From assembly GCA_051010055.1 (NCBI GenBank), contig JBPCVY010000023.1, forward strand, positions 1 to 10,470: a stretch of 10,470 bases of DNA, in the 5' to 3' direction. The stretch is from CAJQND01 sp051010055. GTDB taxonomy: Bacteria; Pseudomonadota; Alphaproteobacteria; Rhizobiales; CAJQND01. Of the stretch, positions 1-6,784 are shown piece after piece (positions within the stretch are counted from its first letter, which is position 1; every line of letters begins with the position of its first letter). The notes under the pieces were generated by a model. That model searched no databases. It was not told the origin of the DNA and was given only the letters and a program-made list of their open reading frames with translations. Both the position numbers and the translations under genes were made by a program.

Positions 1-448
1 TCGTCAAAATCTCGTTGGCGTTAAAATGGTTTTTCAGGAATGCCGGTATAGCCGCCCACGCCATGCCGCCCAAAATTCCGGCAATAAGCATCAGTGGCAG
101 GGTAATAAAACTTTCATTCCCCCAAAAAGCCAGCGCAACGCCGCTGCCGCAAATGGCGCCAAATGTCAGCTGGCCTTCAGCACCAATGTTCCACACATTT
201 GCCCTGAATCCAACCATCAAGCCCAATGCGCACAGCAGCAATGGCGTTGCCTTCAACAACCATTCAGACAATCCATAAAGCGAGGTAAGAGGGCGGATAA
301 AAAATGTGTAAAGAGCCGTCAGCGGGTCGGTTCCCAGCGCGCCGAACAGAAGAACTCCTGCAACGACTGTCAGGCCCGCCGCAATAAGCGGTGAGGCATA
401 TTGCATTGTTTGTGAGATGACCGGGCGTGGTTCGAGCCTAAGCTGCAT
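1..448 (-). CDS. ABC transporter permease, BMP/nucleoside (simple-sugar) type, 3' end cut off by the window
   Basis: This is the N-terminal 149 residues of an inner-membrane permease that continues past the left edge. The start is the ATG at 448-446, which overlaps the end of the ATPase gene by 11 bp and has a strong GGGGAGG Shine-Dalgarno six bases upstream. Visible hydrophobic segments lie at about residues 18-40, 65-82, 94-109 and 115-136. The stretch FRANVWNIGAEGQ (81-93) and the later NANEIL (143-148) are hallmarks of the permease family that serves BMP-type nucleoside transporters (YufP/NupP-like) and the related simple-sugar permeases. Together with the upstream ATPase it would form the translocation pore. 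Such systems normally use two different permeases and a binding lipoprotein, presumably encoded just outside the window. Family assignment is firm; the substrate (purine or nucleoside) is inferred only from the neighbouring purine genes. Confidence 0.9.
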   Translation of the reverse strand, partial: MQLRLEPRPVISQTMQYASPLIAAGLTVVAGVLLFGALGTDPLTALYTFFIRPLTSLYGLSEWLLKATPLLLCALGLMVGFRANVWNIGAEGQLTFGAICGSGVALAFWGNESFITLPLMLIAGILGGMAWAAIPAFLKNHFNANEILT

Positions 449-1973
449 CGGCTGCCTCCCCGTGTTCGAACTGGCCAGACATCCACAGACCCAATTCCTC
501 AACATCCGCATCAGCGGTTTTGCGTGACGGGCTAAGCCGTCCCTCGGCAATGACAACAATGCGATCGCAAATCTCGAACAGTTCATCGAGATCTTCCGAC
601 ACCACAATCACCGCGCACCCGCGGGCGGCAAGATCGATTATTTCCTGACGGATCGCAGCAGCAGCGCCAACATCCACACCCCAGGTGGGATAACCGAGAA
701 TGAGCAATTCCGGATCCTGCAATATCTCCCGCCCCATAATGAATTTTTGCAAGTTGCCGCCGGAAAGGCTGCGGGCGGCTGCGTGAATACCCGCCGAGCG
801 CACATCAAACGTTTCCCTGATTTTAGTGGCAGAAGCATCAATCTTGCTGTTTTCAATGAAGCCGTTTGTAACAAGTCCCTTATGGGCGCCGGTTAGCAAA
901 GTGTTTTGCGCAAGCGACATCTCCGGTACCGAGCCACGGCCAAGCCGTTCCTCCGGCACGAAGGCAAGCCCCATCTTCCGGCGCCTGTCGGGGGTAAGCT
1001 TGCCTGACGGCTCATTGTGAATTTTTATCATCGCCGCATCGCTCACCAGCGATTCACCGTTGAGCGCTGAAAGAAACTCTTTCTGTCCGTTGCCCGCAAC
1101 ACCGGCTATGCCCACCACTTCGCCGCGCGCAACTGAAAGAGAAATGTCTTTCAGGTCGGTTCCCAACGGATCAGCGGAAGGAAGCCCGAGCCCTTTTACC
1201 TCCAGCGCAAGCACATCGTCCGAAGTTTCTGCCTTGTTGTTTGCCCGCTTTGTGACCGGCAACTCGGATCCGATCATCATTTCCGCCAGGCTTTTAGGTG
1301 TTTCTTCGCTTGGCGTGCATTTTGCGGTTACCTTACCCAGGCGCAGCACGGTGGCGCTGTCGCACAGGGATTTGATTTCATCGAGTTTGTGGGAAATGTA
1401 GAGGATTGAGCACCCTTCCGATGCAAGCCGGCGCAAGGTGGCAAATAGCTTGTCCACTTCCTGGGGCGTTAGAACCGATGTCGGTTCATCCATGATAAGC
1501 AGCTTGGGGTTCTGCACGAGGCACCGGATGATCTCAACGCGCTGGCGCTCACCCACCGACAGGGCGTGCACATGCTGGTGCGGATTAATGGGCAAACCGT
1601 AACGCTCAGAGATTTCACCGATTTCGCTGGCAAGCTTGCTGAGGTCGTGATCGGGATCTATGCCAAGCGAAATGTTTTCGGCCACGGTGAGGGTTTCAAA
1701 CAGATTGAAATGCTGGAATACCATGCCGACGCCAAGGGCGCGGGCAGCATTCGGATTTGCAACCTGAACCTGCTCACCCTCCCAGATCATAGTGCCGGAA
1801 TCAGGCTTCACCACCCCATAGATGATTTTCACCAATGTGGATTTACCCGCGCCATTTTCCCCCAACAGGGCGTGAATTTCGCCGGGCATCACTTTGAGGT
1901 CCACATGATCATTGGCCAAACAGCCCGGATACTGTTTGACGATCTGCTTCATTTCCAATTGTGGTGTTGCCAC
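438..1973 (-). CDS. ABC transporter ATP-binding protein with two nucleotide-binding domains, BMP/nucleoside type
   Basis: This energises the membrane transporter with the permease that follows. Residues are numbered from the upstream GTG at 1988. The first domain has a complete set of motifs: Walker A GENGAGKS (43-50), signature LSVGERQ (143-149), Walker B LLIMDEPT (163-170) and H-loop ISHK (198-201). The second domain has the degenerate Walker A GVAGNGQ (296-302), the good signature LSGGNLQKF (408-416), and LLILGYPTWGVD in place of Walker B, without the catalytic Glu. That asymmetry is normal in YufO/NupO-like and sugar-type double ATPases, so it is not decay. I prefer the GTG at 1973 (511 aa) because AGGGGGGAG lies just before it; the GTG at 1988 would put that ribosome site inside the gene. 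The gene starts 44 bp after guaD and overlaps the permease start. Purine or nucleoside uptake is inferred from the operon. Confidence 0.93.
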   Translation of the reverse strand: MATPQLEMKQIVKQYPGCLANDHVDLKVMPGEIHALLGENGAGKSTLVKIIYGVVKPDSGTMIWEGEQVQVANPNAARALGVGMVFQHFNLFETLTVAENISLGIDPDHDLSKLASEIGEISERYGLPINPHQHVHALSVGERQRVEIIRCLVQNPKLLIMDEPTSVLTPQEVDKLFATLRRLASEGCSILYISHKLDEIKSLCDSATVLRLGKVTAKCTPSEETPKSLAEMMIGSELPVTKRANNKAETSDDVLALEVKGLGLPSADPLGTDLKDISLSVARGEVVGIAGVAGNGQKEFLSALNGESLVSDAAMIKIHNEPSGKLTPDRRRKMGLAFVPEERLGRGSVPEMSLAQNTLLTGAHKGLVTNGFIENSKIDASATKIRETFDVRSAGIHAAARSLSGGNLQKFIMGREILQDPELLILGYPTWGVDVGAAAAIRQEIIDLAARGCAVIVVSEDLDELFEICDRIVVIAEGRLSPSRKTADADVEELGLWMSGQFEHGEAADAA

Positions 1974-1990
1974 GCTCTCCCCCCTCACGT

Positions 1991-2017
1991 GCGGGTATCT
2001 TGCAAGATGATGCCCGC
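1991..2017 (-). other. Intercistronic stem-loop directly after the guaD stop codon
   Basis: The 44-bp gap between guaD and the ATPase gene contains arms GCGGG (1991-1995) and CCCGC (2013-2017) around a perfect 12-bp palindrome ATCTTGCAAGAT (1997-2008). In the minus-strand transcript it can fold as a 5-bp GC stem extended by a few more pairs. No run of U follows it, so it does not look like a full intrinsic terminator. It could protect the upstream mRNA end, or reduce readthrough from the enzyme genes into the transporter genes. Confidence 0.45.
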
Positions 2018-2491
2018 TTAGTACATAATTTTATCCGGCTTTTGCCGCCACTCCTCAAAAACCGCCCGGGCCTCCTCCATATCCATATGAATGGTCGGTA
2101 TCGACCTTTCATCCAGTGGTTTGGGAATTTCCCGGTAAAGGAAATCGTCGTCAAACCCGATACTGGCGGCATCTTCACGCGAATTGGCAAAGTAAAGTCC
2201 ATCGAGGCGCGCCCAGTAAATCGAAGCAAGGCACATGGGGCACGGCTCGCAGCTTGAATAGATGATACAGCCCTCAAGGGAGAAGGTGCCAAGCTTCTTG
2301 CAGGCCTCGCGGATGGCCACAACTTCTGCGTGGGCGGTCGGATCATTGGCGGTTGTGACCTGATTGAAGCCCTCCGAAATCACCTCGCCATCCTTGATAA
2401 TAACCGCACCGAACGGGCCACCGAGATTGGCGCGCATACGTTCAGCGGAAAGGCTTATCGCGCGGCGCATATGTTCCTTGTGGTCACACAT
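2018..2491 (-). CDS. guaD: Guanine deaminase (cytidine-deaminase fold, GuaD type)
   Basis: It hydrolyses guanine to xanthine and ammonia in the cytoplasm, feeding the xanthine dehydrogenase encoded immediately upstream. From the ATG at 2491 the protein has 157 residues, matching the small Bacillus GuaD rather than the large amidohydrolase-type guanine deaminases. Visible features are GGPFGAVI (24-31), NDPTAHAE (49-56) with zinc ligand His54 and catalytic Glu56, and SCEPCPMC (80-87) with zinc ligands Cys84 and Cys87. IYWAR (91-95) follows, and a C-terminal Tyr corresponds to the residue that closes the neighbouring active site in Bacillus GuaD. An ATG at 2500 is also in frame, but its AAGGG touches the codon directly. 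The ATG at 2491 has the same AAGGG nine bases upstream and aligns better with the family. The start overlaps the xdhB end by 8 bp, suggesting translational coupling. A related nucleobase deaminase is a less likely alternative. Confidence 0.9.
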   Translation of the reverse strand: MCDHKEHMRRAISLSAERMRANLGGPFGAVIIKDGEVISEGFNQVTTANDPTAHAEVVAIREACKKLGTFSLEGCIIYSSCEPCPMCLASIYWARLDGLYFANSREDAASIGFDDDFLYREIPKPLDERSIPTIHMDMEEARAVFEEWRQKPDKIMY

Positions 2492-4805
2492 TTCCAGCAT
2501 CCCTTTCGCGCTTCACGCGCTCCACGGCCATCAAAATGCGTTCCGGTGTTGCCGGGGCATCAAGGTTCGGGAAGGTTTTATGATCGGCTGCCGCCGAGAC
2601 CGCATCGCTAAGCGCCGACAATACCGAAAGGGCCAGCATGAGCGGGGGCTCTCCAACCGCCTTGGAGCGGTAGATGGTTTCCTCAACATTGCGGCCCTTT
2701 TCCCAGATGGTGACATTGAAATGGTCGGGCCGGTCACTGGCGCAGGGTATCTTGTAGGTGGACGGTGCATGGGTTTTGAGATGGCCTGCATCATCCCACC
2801 ACAACTCTTCCATGGTGAGCCAGCCCATGCCTTGGATGTAGCCCCCTTCAATCTGCCCGATATCGATTGCTGGGTTCAGCGATCGGCCGCAGTCGTGAAG
2901 AATATCAACCCCAACGACGCGGTTTTCGCCGGTGAGAGTATCTATAACCACCTCGCTGAGAGCCACGCCATAAGAGAAATAATAGAAGGGCCGGCCACGG
3001 TTCGTCTTCTTGTCCCAATGAAGCTTCGGGGTTTTGTAATAACCGGTAGCCGAAAGCGATACCCGGTCCATATAGGCCGCCATAACCAGCTTATCGAATG
3101 GCATCTCTTCGTTACCCACCAGCACCCGGTTCGGCTTGAACACGATCTGCTCGGGCTCAACGTTATGGGCATTGGCTGCGAAAGCAATCAGGCGGTTCTT
3201 GATTTTACGGGCAGCAGCGCGCGCTGCCATGCCGTTAAGGTCAGAGCCGGACGAGGCCGCCGTTGCCGATGTGTTGGGCACCTTGCCGGTGGAGGTGGCG
3301 GTGATTTTGACACTCTCAATATCAATCTGGAATTCTTCCGCCACAACCTGCGCCACCTTGATAAACAGGCCCTGGCCCATTTCCGTGCCGCCATGGTTGA
3401 GATGCACTGAGCCGTCCTTATAGACATGCACCAATGCGCCTGCCTGGTTGAGGTGGGTCGCGTTGAAGGATATGCCGAACTTTACCGGCGTAAGGGCAAG
3501 GCCCTTCTTCAGGATTTTGTTTTCCGCGTTGAACGCGTTCACCGCGGCACGGCGCGCACCATAATCCACCCGCTCTTCCAGATCAGCAGTAAGCTCCTGG
3601 ATGACATTATCCTCGACCTTCATATGGTAAGGCGTCAGGTCCCGCCCCTCACCGCCATAAAAATTCGCCTTGCGCACATCGAGCCCATCCAGCCCGAGAT
3701 GATGGGCAATATGATCCATCACCCGCTCAATGCCGGCCATGCCCTGCGGGCCGCCAAAACCCCTGAAAGCCGTGTTCGACACCGTATTTGTGAGGCACCG
3801 GTGAGAGGTAATGCGCGCATTGGAGAGGAAGTAGGCATTGTCTGCATGGCAGAGCGCCCTGTCGGCAACCGCGGTGGACAAATCAGATGAGCAGCCAAAA
3901 CGCGACATTTGTTCGAACGTGATGGCTTCAATGCGCCCTTTGTCGTCAAAACCGACATCATAGCCGATTTTGAAATCGTGGCGTTTGCCGGTCATGATCA
4001 TGTCGTCATCGCGGTCAACGCGCACCTTTGCCGGACATCCGGTGACCGAGGCGGCAAGCGCGGCAATGGCCGCGAACAAGGCCGGCTGGCTCTCCTTACC
4101 GCCAAACCCACCTCCCATGCGGCGTACCTTTACGTTCACCGCATTATCCGGCAGGCCCAACACTTTGGCCACATTGTGCTGCACCTCACTTGGGTGCTGG
4201 GTTGAGGACCACACATGCATATCGCCATCTTCACCGGGCAATGCATAGGCAATGTGTCCTTCCAAGTAAAAATGGTCCTGGCCGCCAAGACTAATGGTAC
4301 CGCTGAGCCGATTGGCCGCCTTCGCCATCGCCTTGTCCGCATCGCCAATTGTGTAGGTGTCGGGCTCGAACAGAAACGATTTTGCTTCCATCGCATCATC
4401 AATCGTGAGCACTGCTGGAAGCTCTTCATATTCCACACTGGCCTTTGCAGCGGCAGCGCGCGCCGCAGCAACAGAATTTGCCGCAACCGCAAAAATTGAC
4501 TGGCCTGCATAAACCACTTCTTCTTCGGCAAAAACCGGATCATCACCAAAAATCGGGCTGACATCGTTTATGCTGGGAATATCTTCTGCACTCAGAACGC
4601 AGGCGACACCGGGCGCTTCACGCACTTTCGACAGGTCCAATGAGATAATGCGCGCGTGGGCCTTGGTACTCTGGGCGACATAAACATGGAGCGTACCGCG
4701 GCTTTCAGGAATATCGTCAATGTAAACCGCATCACCGCTCACATGCTTATGAGCAGAATCATGAACACGCGTGCGCAAAACGCCGCCTGAGATGATGTCA
4801 GCCAT
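2484..4805 (-). CDS. xdhB: Xanthine dehydrogenase, molybdopterin-binding large subunit
   Basis: This is the catalytic subunit (773 aa, close to the R. capsulatus XdhB length) that hydroxylates hypoxanthine and xanthine to urate at a molybdenum centre. Family landmarks are GGQDHFYLEGH (174-184), MGGGFGGKES (230-239), AFRGFGGPQGM (346-356), GGTEMGQG (472-479) and KAVGEPP (715-721). Aligned by eye to bovine XDH, Gln176, Glu238, Arg316, Phe350 and Glu719 match Gln767, Glu802, Arg880, Phe914 and Glu1261. Glu238 and Arg316 are the purine-binding pair that aldehyde oxidases lack, so xanthine is the likely substrate. Glu719 is the general base. The ATG at 4805 overlaps the xdhA stop by 8 bp, and the end overlaps guaD. 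The molybdenum cofactor needs sulfuration and insertion, normally with XdhC, which is not in this window. Confidence 0.97.
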   Translation of the reverse strand: MADIISGGVLRTRVHDSAHKHVSGDAVYIDDIPESRGTLHVYVAQSTKAHARIISLDLSKVREAPGVACVLSAEDIPSINDVSPIFGDDPVFAEEEVVYAGQSIFAVAANSVAAARAAAAKASVEYEELPAVLTIDDAMEAKSFLFEPDTYTIGDADKAMAKAANRLSGTISLGGQDHFYLEGHIAYALPGEDGDMHVWSSTQHPSEVQHNVAKVLGLPDNAVNVKVRRMGGGFGGKESQPALFAAIAALAASVTGCPAKVRVDRDDDMIMTGKRHDFKIGYDVGFDDKGRIEAITFEQMSRFGCSSDLSTAVADRALCHADNAYFLSNARITSHRCLTNTVSNTAFRGFGGPQGMAGIERVMDHIAHHLGLDGLDVRKANFYGGEGRDLTPYHMKVEDNVIQELTADLEERVDYGARRAAVNAFNAENKILKKGLALTPVKFGISFNATHLNQAGALVHVYKDGSVHLNHGGTEMGQGLFIKVAQVVAEEFQIDIESVKITATSTGKVPNTSATAASSGSDLNGMAARAAARKIKNRLIAFAANAHNVEPEQIVFKPNRVLVGNEEMPFDKLVMAAYMDRVSLSATGYYKTPKLHWDKKTNRGRPFYYFSYGVALSEVVIDTLTGENRVVGVDILHDCGRSLNPAIDIGQIEGGYIQGMGWLTMEELWWDDAGHLKTHAPSTYKIPCASDRPDHFNVTIWEKGRNVEETIYRSKAVGEPPLMLALSVLSALSDAVSAAADHKTFPNLDAPATPERILMAVERVKRERDAGNV

Positions 4806-6252
4806 GAGCCACCACCCGCACGTCTACGGTGCCTTCCCCGCCATCGCTCTCCAGCAAAAACCGCATCAGAACATTCTGGGCTGCGGCCATGCGGTAGGCC
4901 GCACTTGAGCGCATATCTGTGAGCGGTGTGAAATCATCTTCCATTGCTGCCATGGCGGCCCGCACATGTTTTTCATCAAACGGTGAGCCCAAGAGAGTTG
5001 CCTCGGCATTTGCCGCCCGTTTGGGCACGCCTGCCATGCCGCCATAGCAAATGCGGATGTCCTTTACCTTGCCCCCGTCTTCGCGAAGCTTCATTGCGGC
5101 CATAACCGCTGAAATATCCTGGTCGAAACGTTTTGAGATTTTGTGGCAGAAGAACGCCTCGCCATCTGCTGGCCGGGGCACAAATACCGATTCGACAAAT
5201 TCGCCTTTTGCCCTGTCTTGTTTGCCGTAGTCGATAAAGAAGTCTTCAAGGGCGATTTCACGGCGCTCGCTGCCTTTGCGCAATGTAAGGCGTGCATCAA
5301 AAGCAATGAGACAGGGCGGCAAATCGCCGATGGGCGAACCATTGGCAATGTTTCCGCACACAGTCCCCGCAGGGCGGATCTGCCCGCCTGCAAATCGCGC
5401 CATGAGCCCGTCCATGGCCGGGGCAAGGCGGGCAAGGCTTGGGTGCGCATCAGCCAGGGTTGCAGCGGCGAAGATGCGCAAACCCTCCGGGGTTTCCTTT
5501 ATCGCTTTCAGCCCGCCAACGTCACCGAGATAGATGAATGTATCGAGCTGGCGATGCAGTTTGGTAATCCACAAGCCCACATCGGTGAGACCTGCGATTA
5601 TCGTAGCATCCGGATTGGCCCCATAGACTTCTGCCAATTCATCCGCGTTCCGTGGGATGAAACAACGTTTTCCCTCATGCTCCAGAAGCACCGTTTCGCC
5701 GTCGTCCAGTTCCCGCAACGCTTTTGCAGTGGCCTTGGCGGCGTCATCAAACTTATCTGGCGCGCGCTGCAACGCCTCACCCGCTGCCAGAATTGGCCCG
5801 TAGCCAGTGCACCGGCAGAGGTTTCCCGCAAGGGCATCTTTCAAGCCTTGCCGGCTGCCATTCATGCCGTTGCGCCATTCGGCAAACAACGCCATCACAA
5901 AGCCCGGCGTACAAAACCCACACTGGGAAGCATGCTCGTTGCACATGGCTTCCTGCACCGGGTGAAGGGCGCCGTCATCACCGCGCAGGTCTTCAACAGT
6001 GATAAGCTGTTTACCATCCAGCACCGGCACCGTCTGAATGCAGGAATTCACCGCCTTGTAGGAAATGCCGCCATTGCCATCGGGTTCACCGAGCACCACG
6101 GTGCAGGCGCCGCAATCACCCTCAGCACACCCCTCCTTGGTGCCGCAGCGATGTTCCACGGTGCGTAAATATTCAAGCACCGTCATTGATGGATCCACGT
6201 CAGATAACGCCCGTGCCCTTTCTCCCAGCAAAAAGTGCACTGCGTTTCTCAT
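4798..6252 (-). CDS. xdhA: Xanthine dehydrogenase, iron-sulfur/FAD small subunit
   Basis: This subunit (484 aa) carries electrons from the molybdenum centre in XdhB through two 2Fe-2S clusters to FAD and then NAD+. The plant-ferredoxin-like domain has EGCAEGDCGAC (40-50), giving ligands Cys42, Cys47, Cys50 and Cys71. The second cluster uses CGFC (111-114) and CRC (146-148). The FAD domain follows, with IIAGLTDVGL (218-227) and GTVCGNIANGSPIGDLPP (296-313), and a CO-dehydrogenase-flavoprotein-like C-terminal domain occupies about 375-475. The fusion of FeS and FAD parts in one chain separate from the Mo subunit is the R. capsulatus arrangement. The ATG at 6252 shares one base with the uraH stop (TGATG), with GGGGGAG just upstream. 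An extra cysteine (Cys36) sits six residues before the first ligand, where I recall the family usually having a non-cysteine residue. Confidence 0.97.
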   Translation of the reverse strand: MRNAVHFLLGERARALSDVDPSMTVLEYLRTVEHRCGTKEGCAEGDCGACTVVLGEPDGNGGISYKAVNSCIQTVPVLDGKQLITVEDLRGDDGALHPVQEAMCNEHASQCGFCTPGFVMALFAEWRNGMNGSRQGLKDALAGNLCRCTGYGPILAAGEALQRAPDKFDDAAKATAKALRELDDGETVLLEHEGKRCFIPRNADELAEVYGANPDATIIAGLTDVGLWITKLHRQLDTFIYLGDVGGLKAIKETPEGLRIFAAATLADAHPSLARLAPAMDGLMARFAGGQIRPAGTVCGNIANGSPIGDLPPCLIAFDARLTLRKGSERREIALEDFFIDYGKQDRAKGEFVESVFVPRPADGEAFFCHKISKRFDQDISAVMAAMKLREDGGKVKDIRICYGGMAGVPKRAANAEATLLGSPFDEKHVRAAMAAMEDDFTPLTDMRSSAAYRMAAAQNVLMRFLLESDGGEGTVDVRVVAHG

Positions 6253-6605
6253 CAGCTCCCCCGGTACGTCGAATAGCTGAATGGCGAGAGCAGAAGTGGC
6301 ACATGGTAATGCTCGCCAGCTTCAGAAATGCCGAAGCGCAACACCACCTGGTCGAGAAACTTTTGCTCCGGGAGAGCAAAACCAGCCGCATCAAAATAGC
6401 CGCCCGCATCAAACTCTAATTCATATGTGCCAACGGTGAATGCATTGCCCTCCAAAATGGGCCCATCCACCCGGCCGTCATCATTTGTCACCGCTTCTTT
6501 CAACAAAGTGCGCGCATCACCATCTACCCTGAAAAGTGCAAGCTTGAGGCCGTTTGCCGGGCATCCGCGCGCCGTATCAAGAACATGTGTCGTCAACCGT
6601 CCCAT
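6252..6605 (-). CDS. uraH: 5-hydroxyisourate hydrolase (transthyretin-like, HIUase)
   Basis: It hydrolyses 5-hydroxyisourate, the product of urate oxidation, to 2-oxo-4-hydroxy-4-carboxy-5-ureidoimidazoline (OHCU), the substrate of UraD. The 117-residue protein shows the family signatures: GRLTTHVLD at the N-terminus (His7), Arg45 in GRVDGP, HYHVPLLLSP (99-108, His101) and the diagnostic C-terminal YRGS (114-117). The three basic residues and the YRGS tail match the known HIUase active site, which hormone-binding transthyretins lack. There is no signal peptide, so it should act in the cytoplasm. An in-frame ATG at 6626 would add seven residues (MVRENFF). I prefer 6605 because the family begins right at the LTTHVLD strand and GAGGGA lies ten bases upstream, although that spacing is a little long. 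It is the first gene of the minus-strand operon and is coupled to xdhA. Confidence 0.94.
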   Translation of the reverse strand: MGRLTTHVLDTARGCPANGLKLALFRVDGDARTLLKEAVTNDDGRVDGPILEGNAFTVGTYELEFDAGGYFDAAGFALPEQKFLDQVVLRFGISEAGEHYHVPLLLSPFSYSTYRGS

Positions 6606-6630
6606 AAAAAAATTTTCCCTCACCATTTAT

Positions 6631-6678
6631 GGCTGAAGCTTCCCATTGTTCCCCGAATTAGGGAAGGTTGATTCAGCC
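6631..6678 (-). promoter_or_regulatory. Imperfect stem-loop in the predicted 5' leader of uraH
   Basis: An outer 7-bp arm GGCTGAA (6631-6637) pairs with TTCAGCC (6672-6678), and an inner 6-bp arm CTTCCC (6639-6644) pairs with GGGAAG (6661-6666). Between them is an asymmetric internal loop (1 versus 5 bases), and the apical loop is 16 bases. It sits 25 bases before the uraH start and downstream of the candidate minus-strand promoter, so it would be part of the mRNA leader. It may be a regulatory RNA fold or, as DNA, an operator. The pairing is seen directly; any function is inferred. Confidence 0.4.
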
Positions 6679-6714
6679 TAAGATACTTTCAAAAAAAATT
6701 GGAAAATGTTTTGT

Positions 6715-6743
6715 TTTATATATTTTTTGAAAACAATTGCGAA
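6715..6743 (-). promoter_or_regulatory. Candidate sigma-70 type promoter for the uraH-xdhAB-guaD-transporter operon
   Basis: Read on the minus strand, a -35-like TTCGCA (6743-6738) and a -10-like TATAAA (6720-6715) are separated by 17 bp in the AT-rich divergent region. This would start transcription near 6708 and give a leader of about 100 bases containing the stem-loop at 6631-6678. Matches are 4/6 and 5/6 to consensus. AT-rich sequence yields such matches easily. Confidence 0.35.
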
Positions 6744-6755
6744 CTTCCATATTGT
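6727..6755 (+). promoter_or_regulatory. Candidate sigma-70 type promoter for uraD
   Basis: TTGAAA (6727-6732) and TATTGT (6750-6755) are separated by 17 bp, about 30 bp before the uraD GTG start. The element overlaps the candidate promoter of the divergent operon, so a single regulator could control both. Prediction is by eye against the consensus only. Confidence 0.4.
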
Positions 6756-6784
6756 GCCATGAAGGGCGAAAAACGGAGACTTTT

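Noticed and set aside
660..1230. Degenerate second ATP site of the ABC ATPase as a sign of gene decay
   Set aside because: Loss of the Walker A Lys and catalytic Glu in the second domain is the normal state in this double-ATPase family; the frame and signature motif are intact.
2364..3410. Long plus-strand open frame (about 348 codons) across guaD and xdhB
   Set aside because: It runs antisense through two well-supported genes and shows no domain or motif of its own.
5143..6168. Long plus-strand open frame (about 341 codons) across xdhA
   Set aside because: It is antisense to a clear, motif-complete xdhA, its translation resembles no family I know, and it has no good ribosome site; such shadows are expected in GC-rich genes.
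6606..6626. Longer uraH start adding MVRENFF
   Set aside because: The extension contains the Shine-Dalgarno of the downstream ATG and family members begin at the GRLTTHVLD strand.
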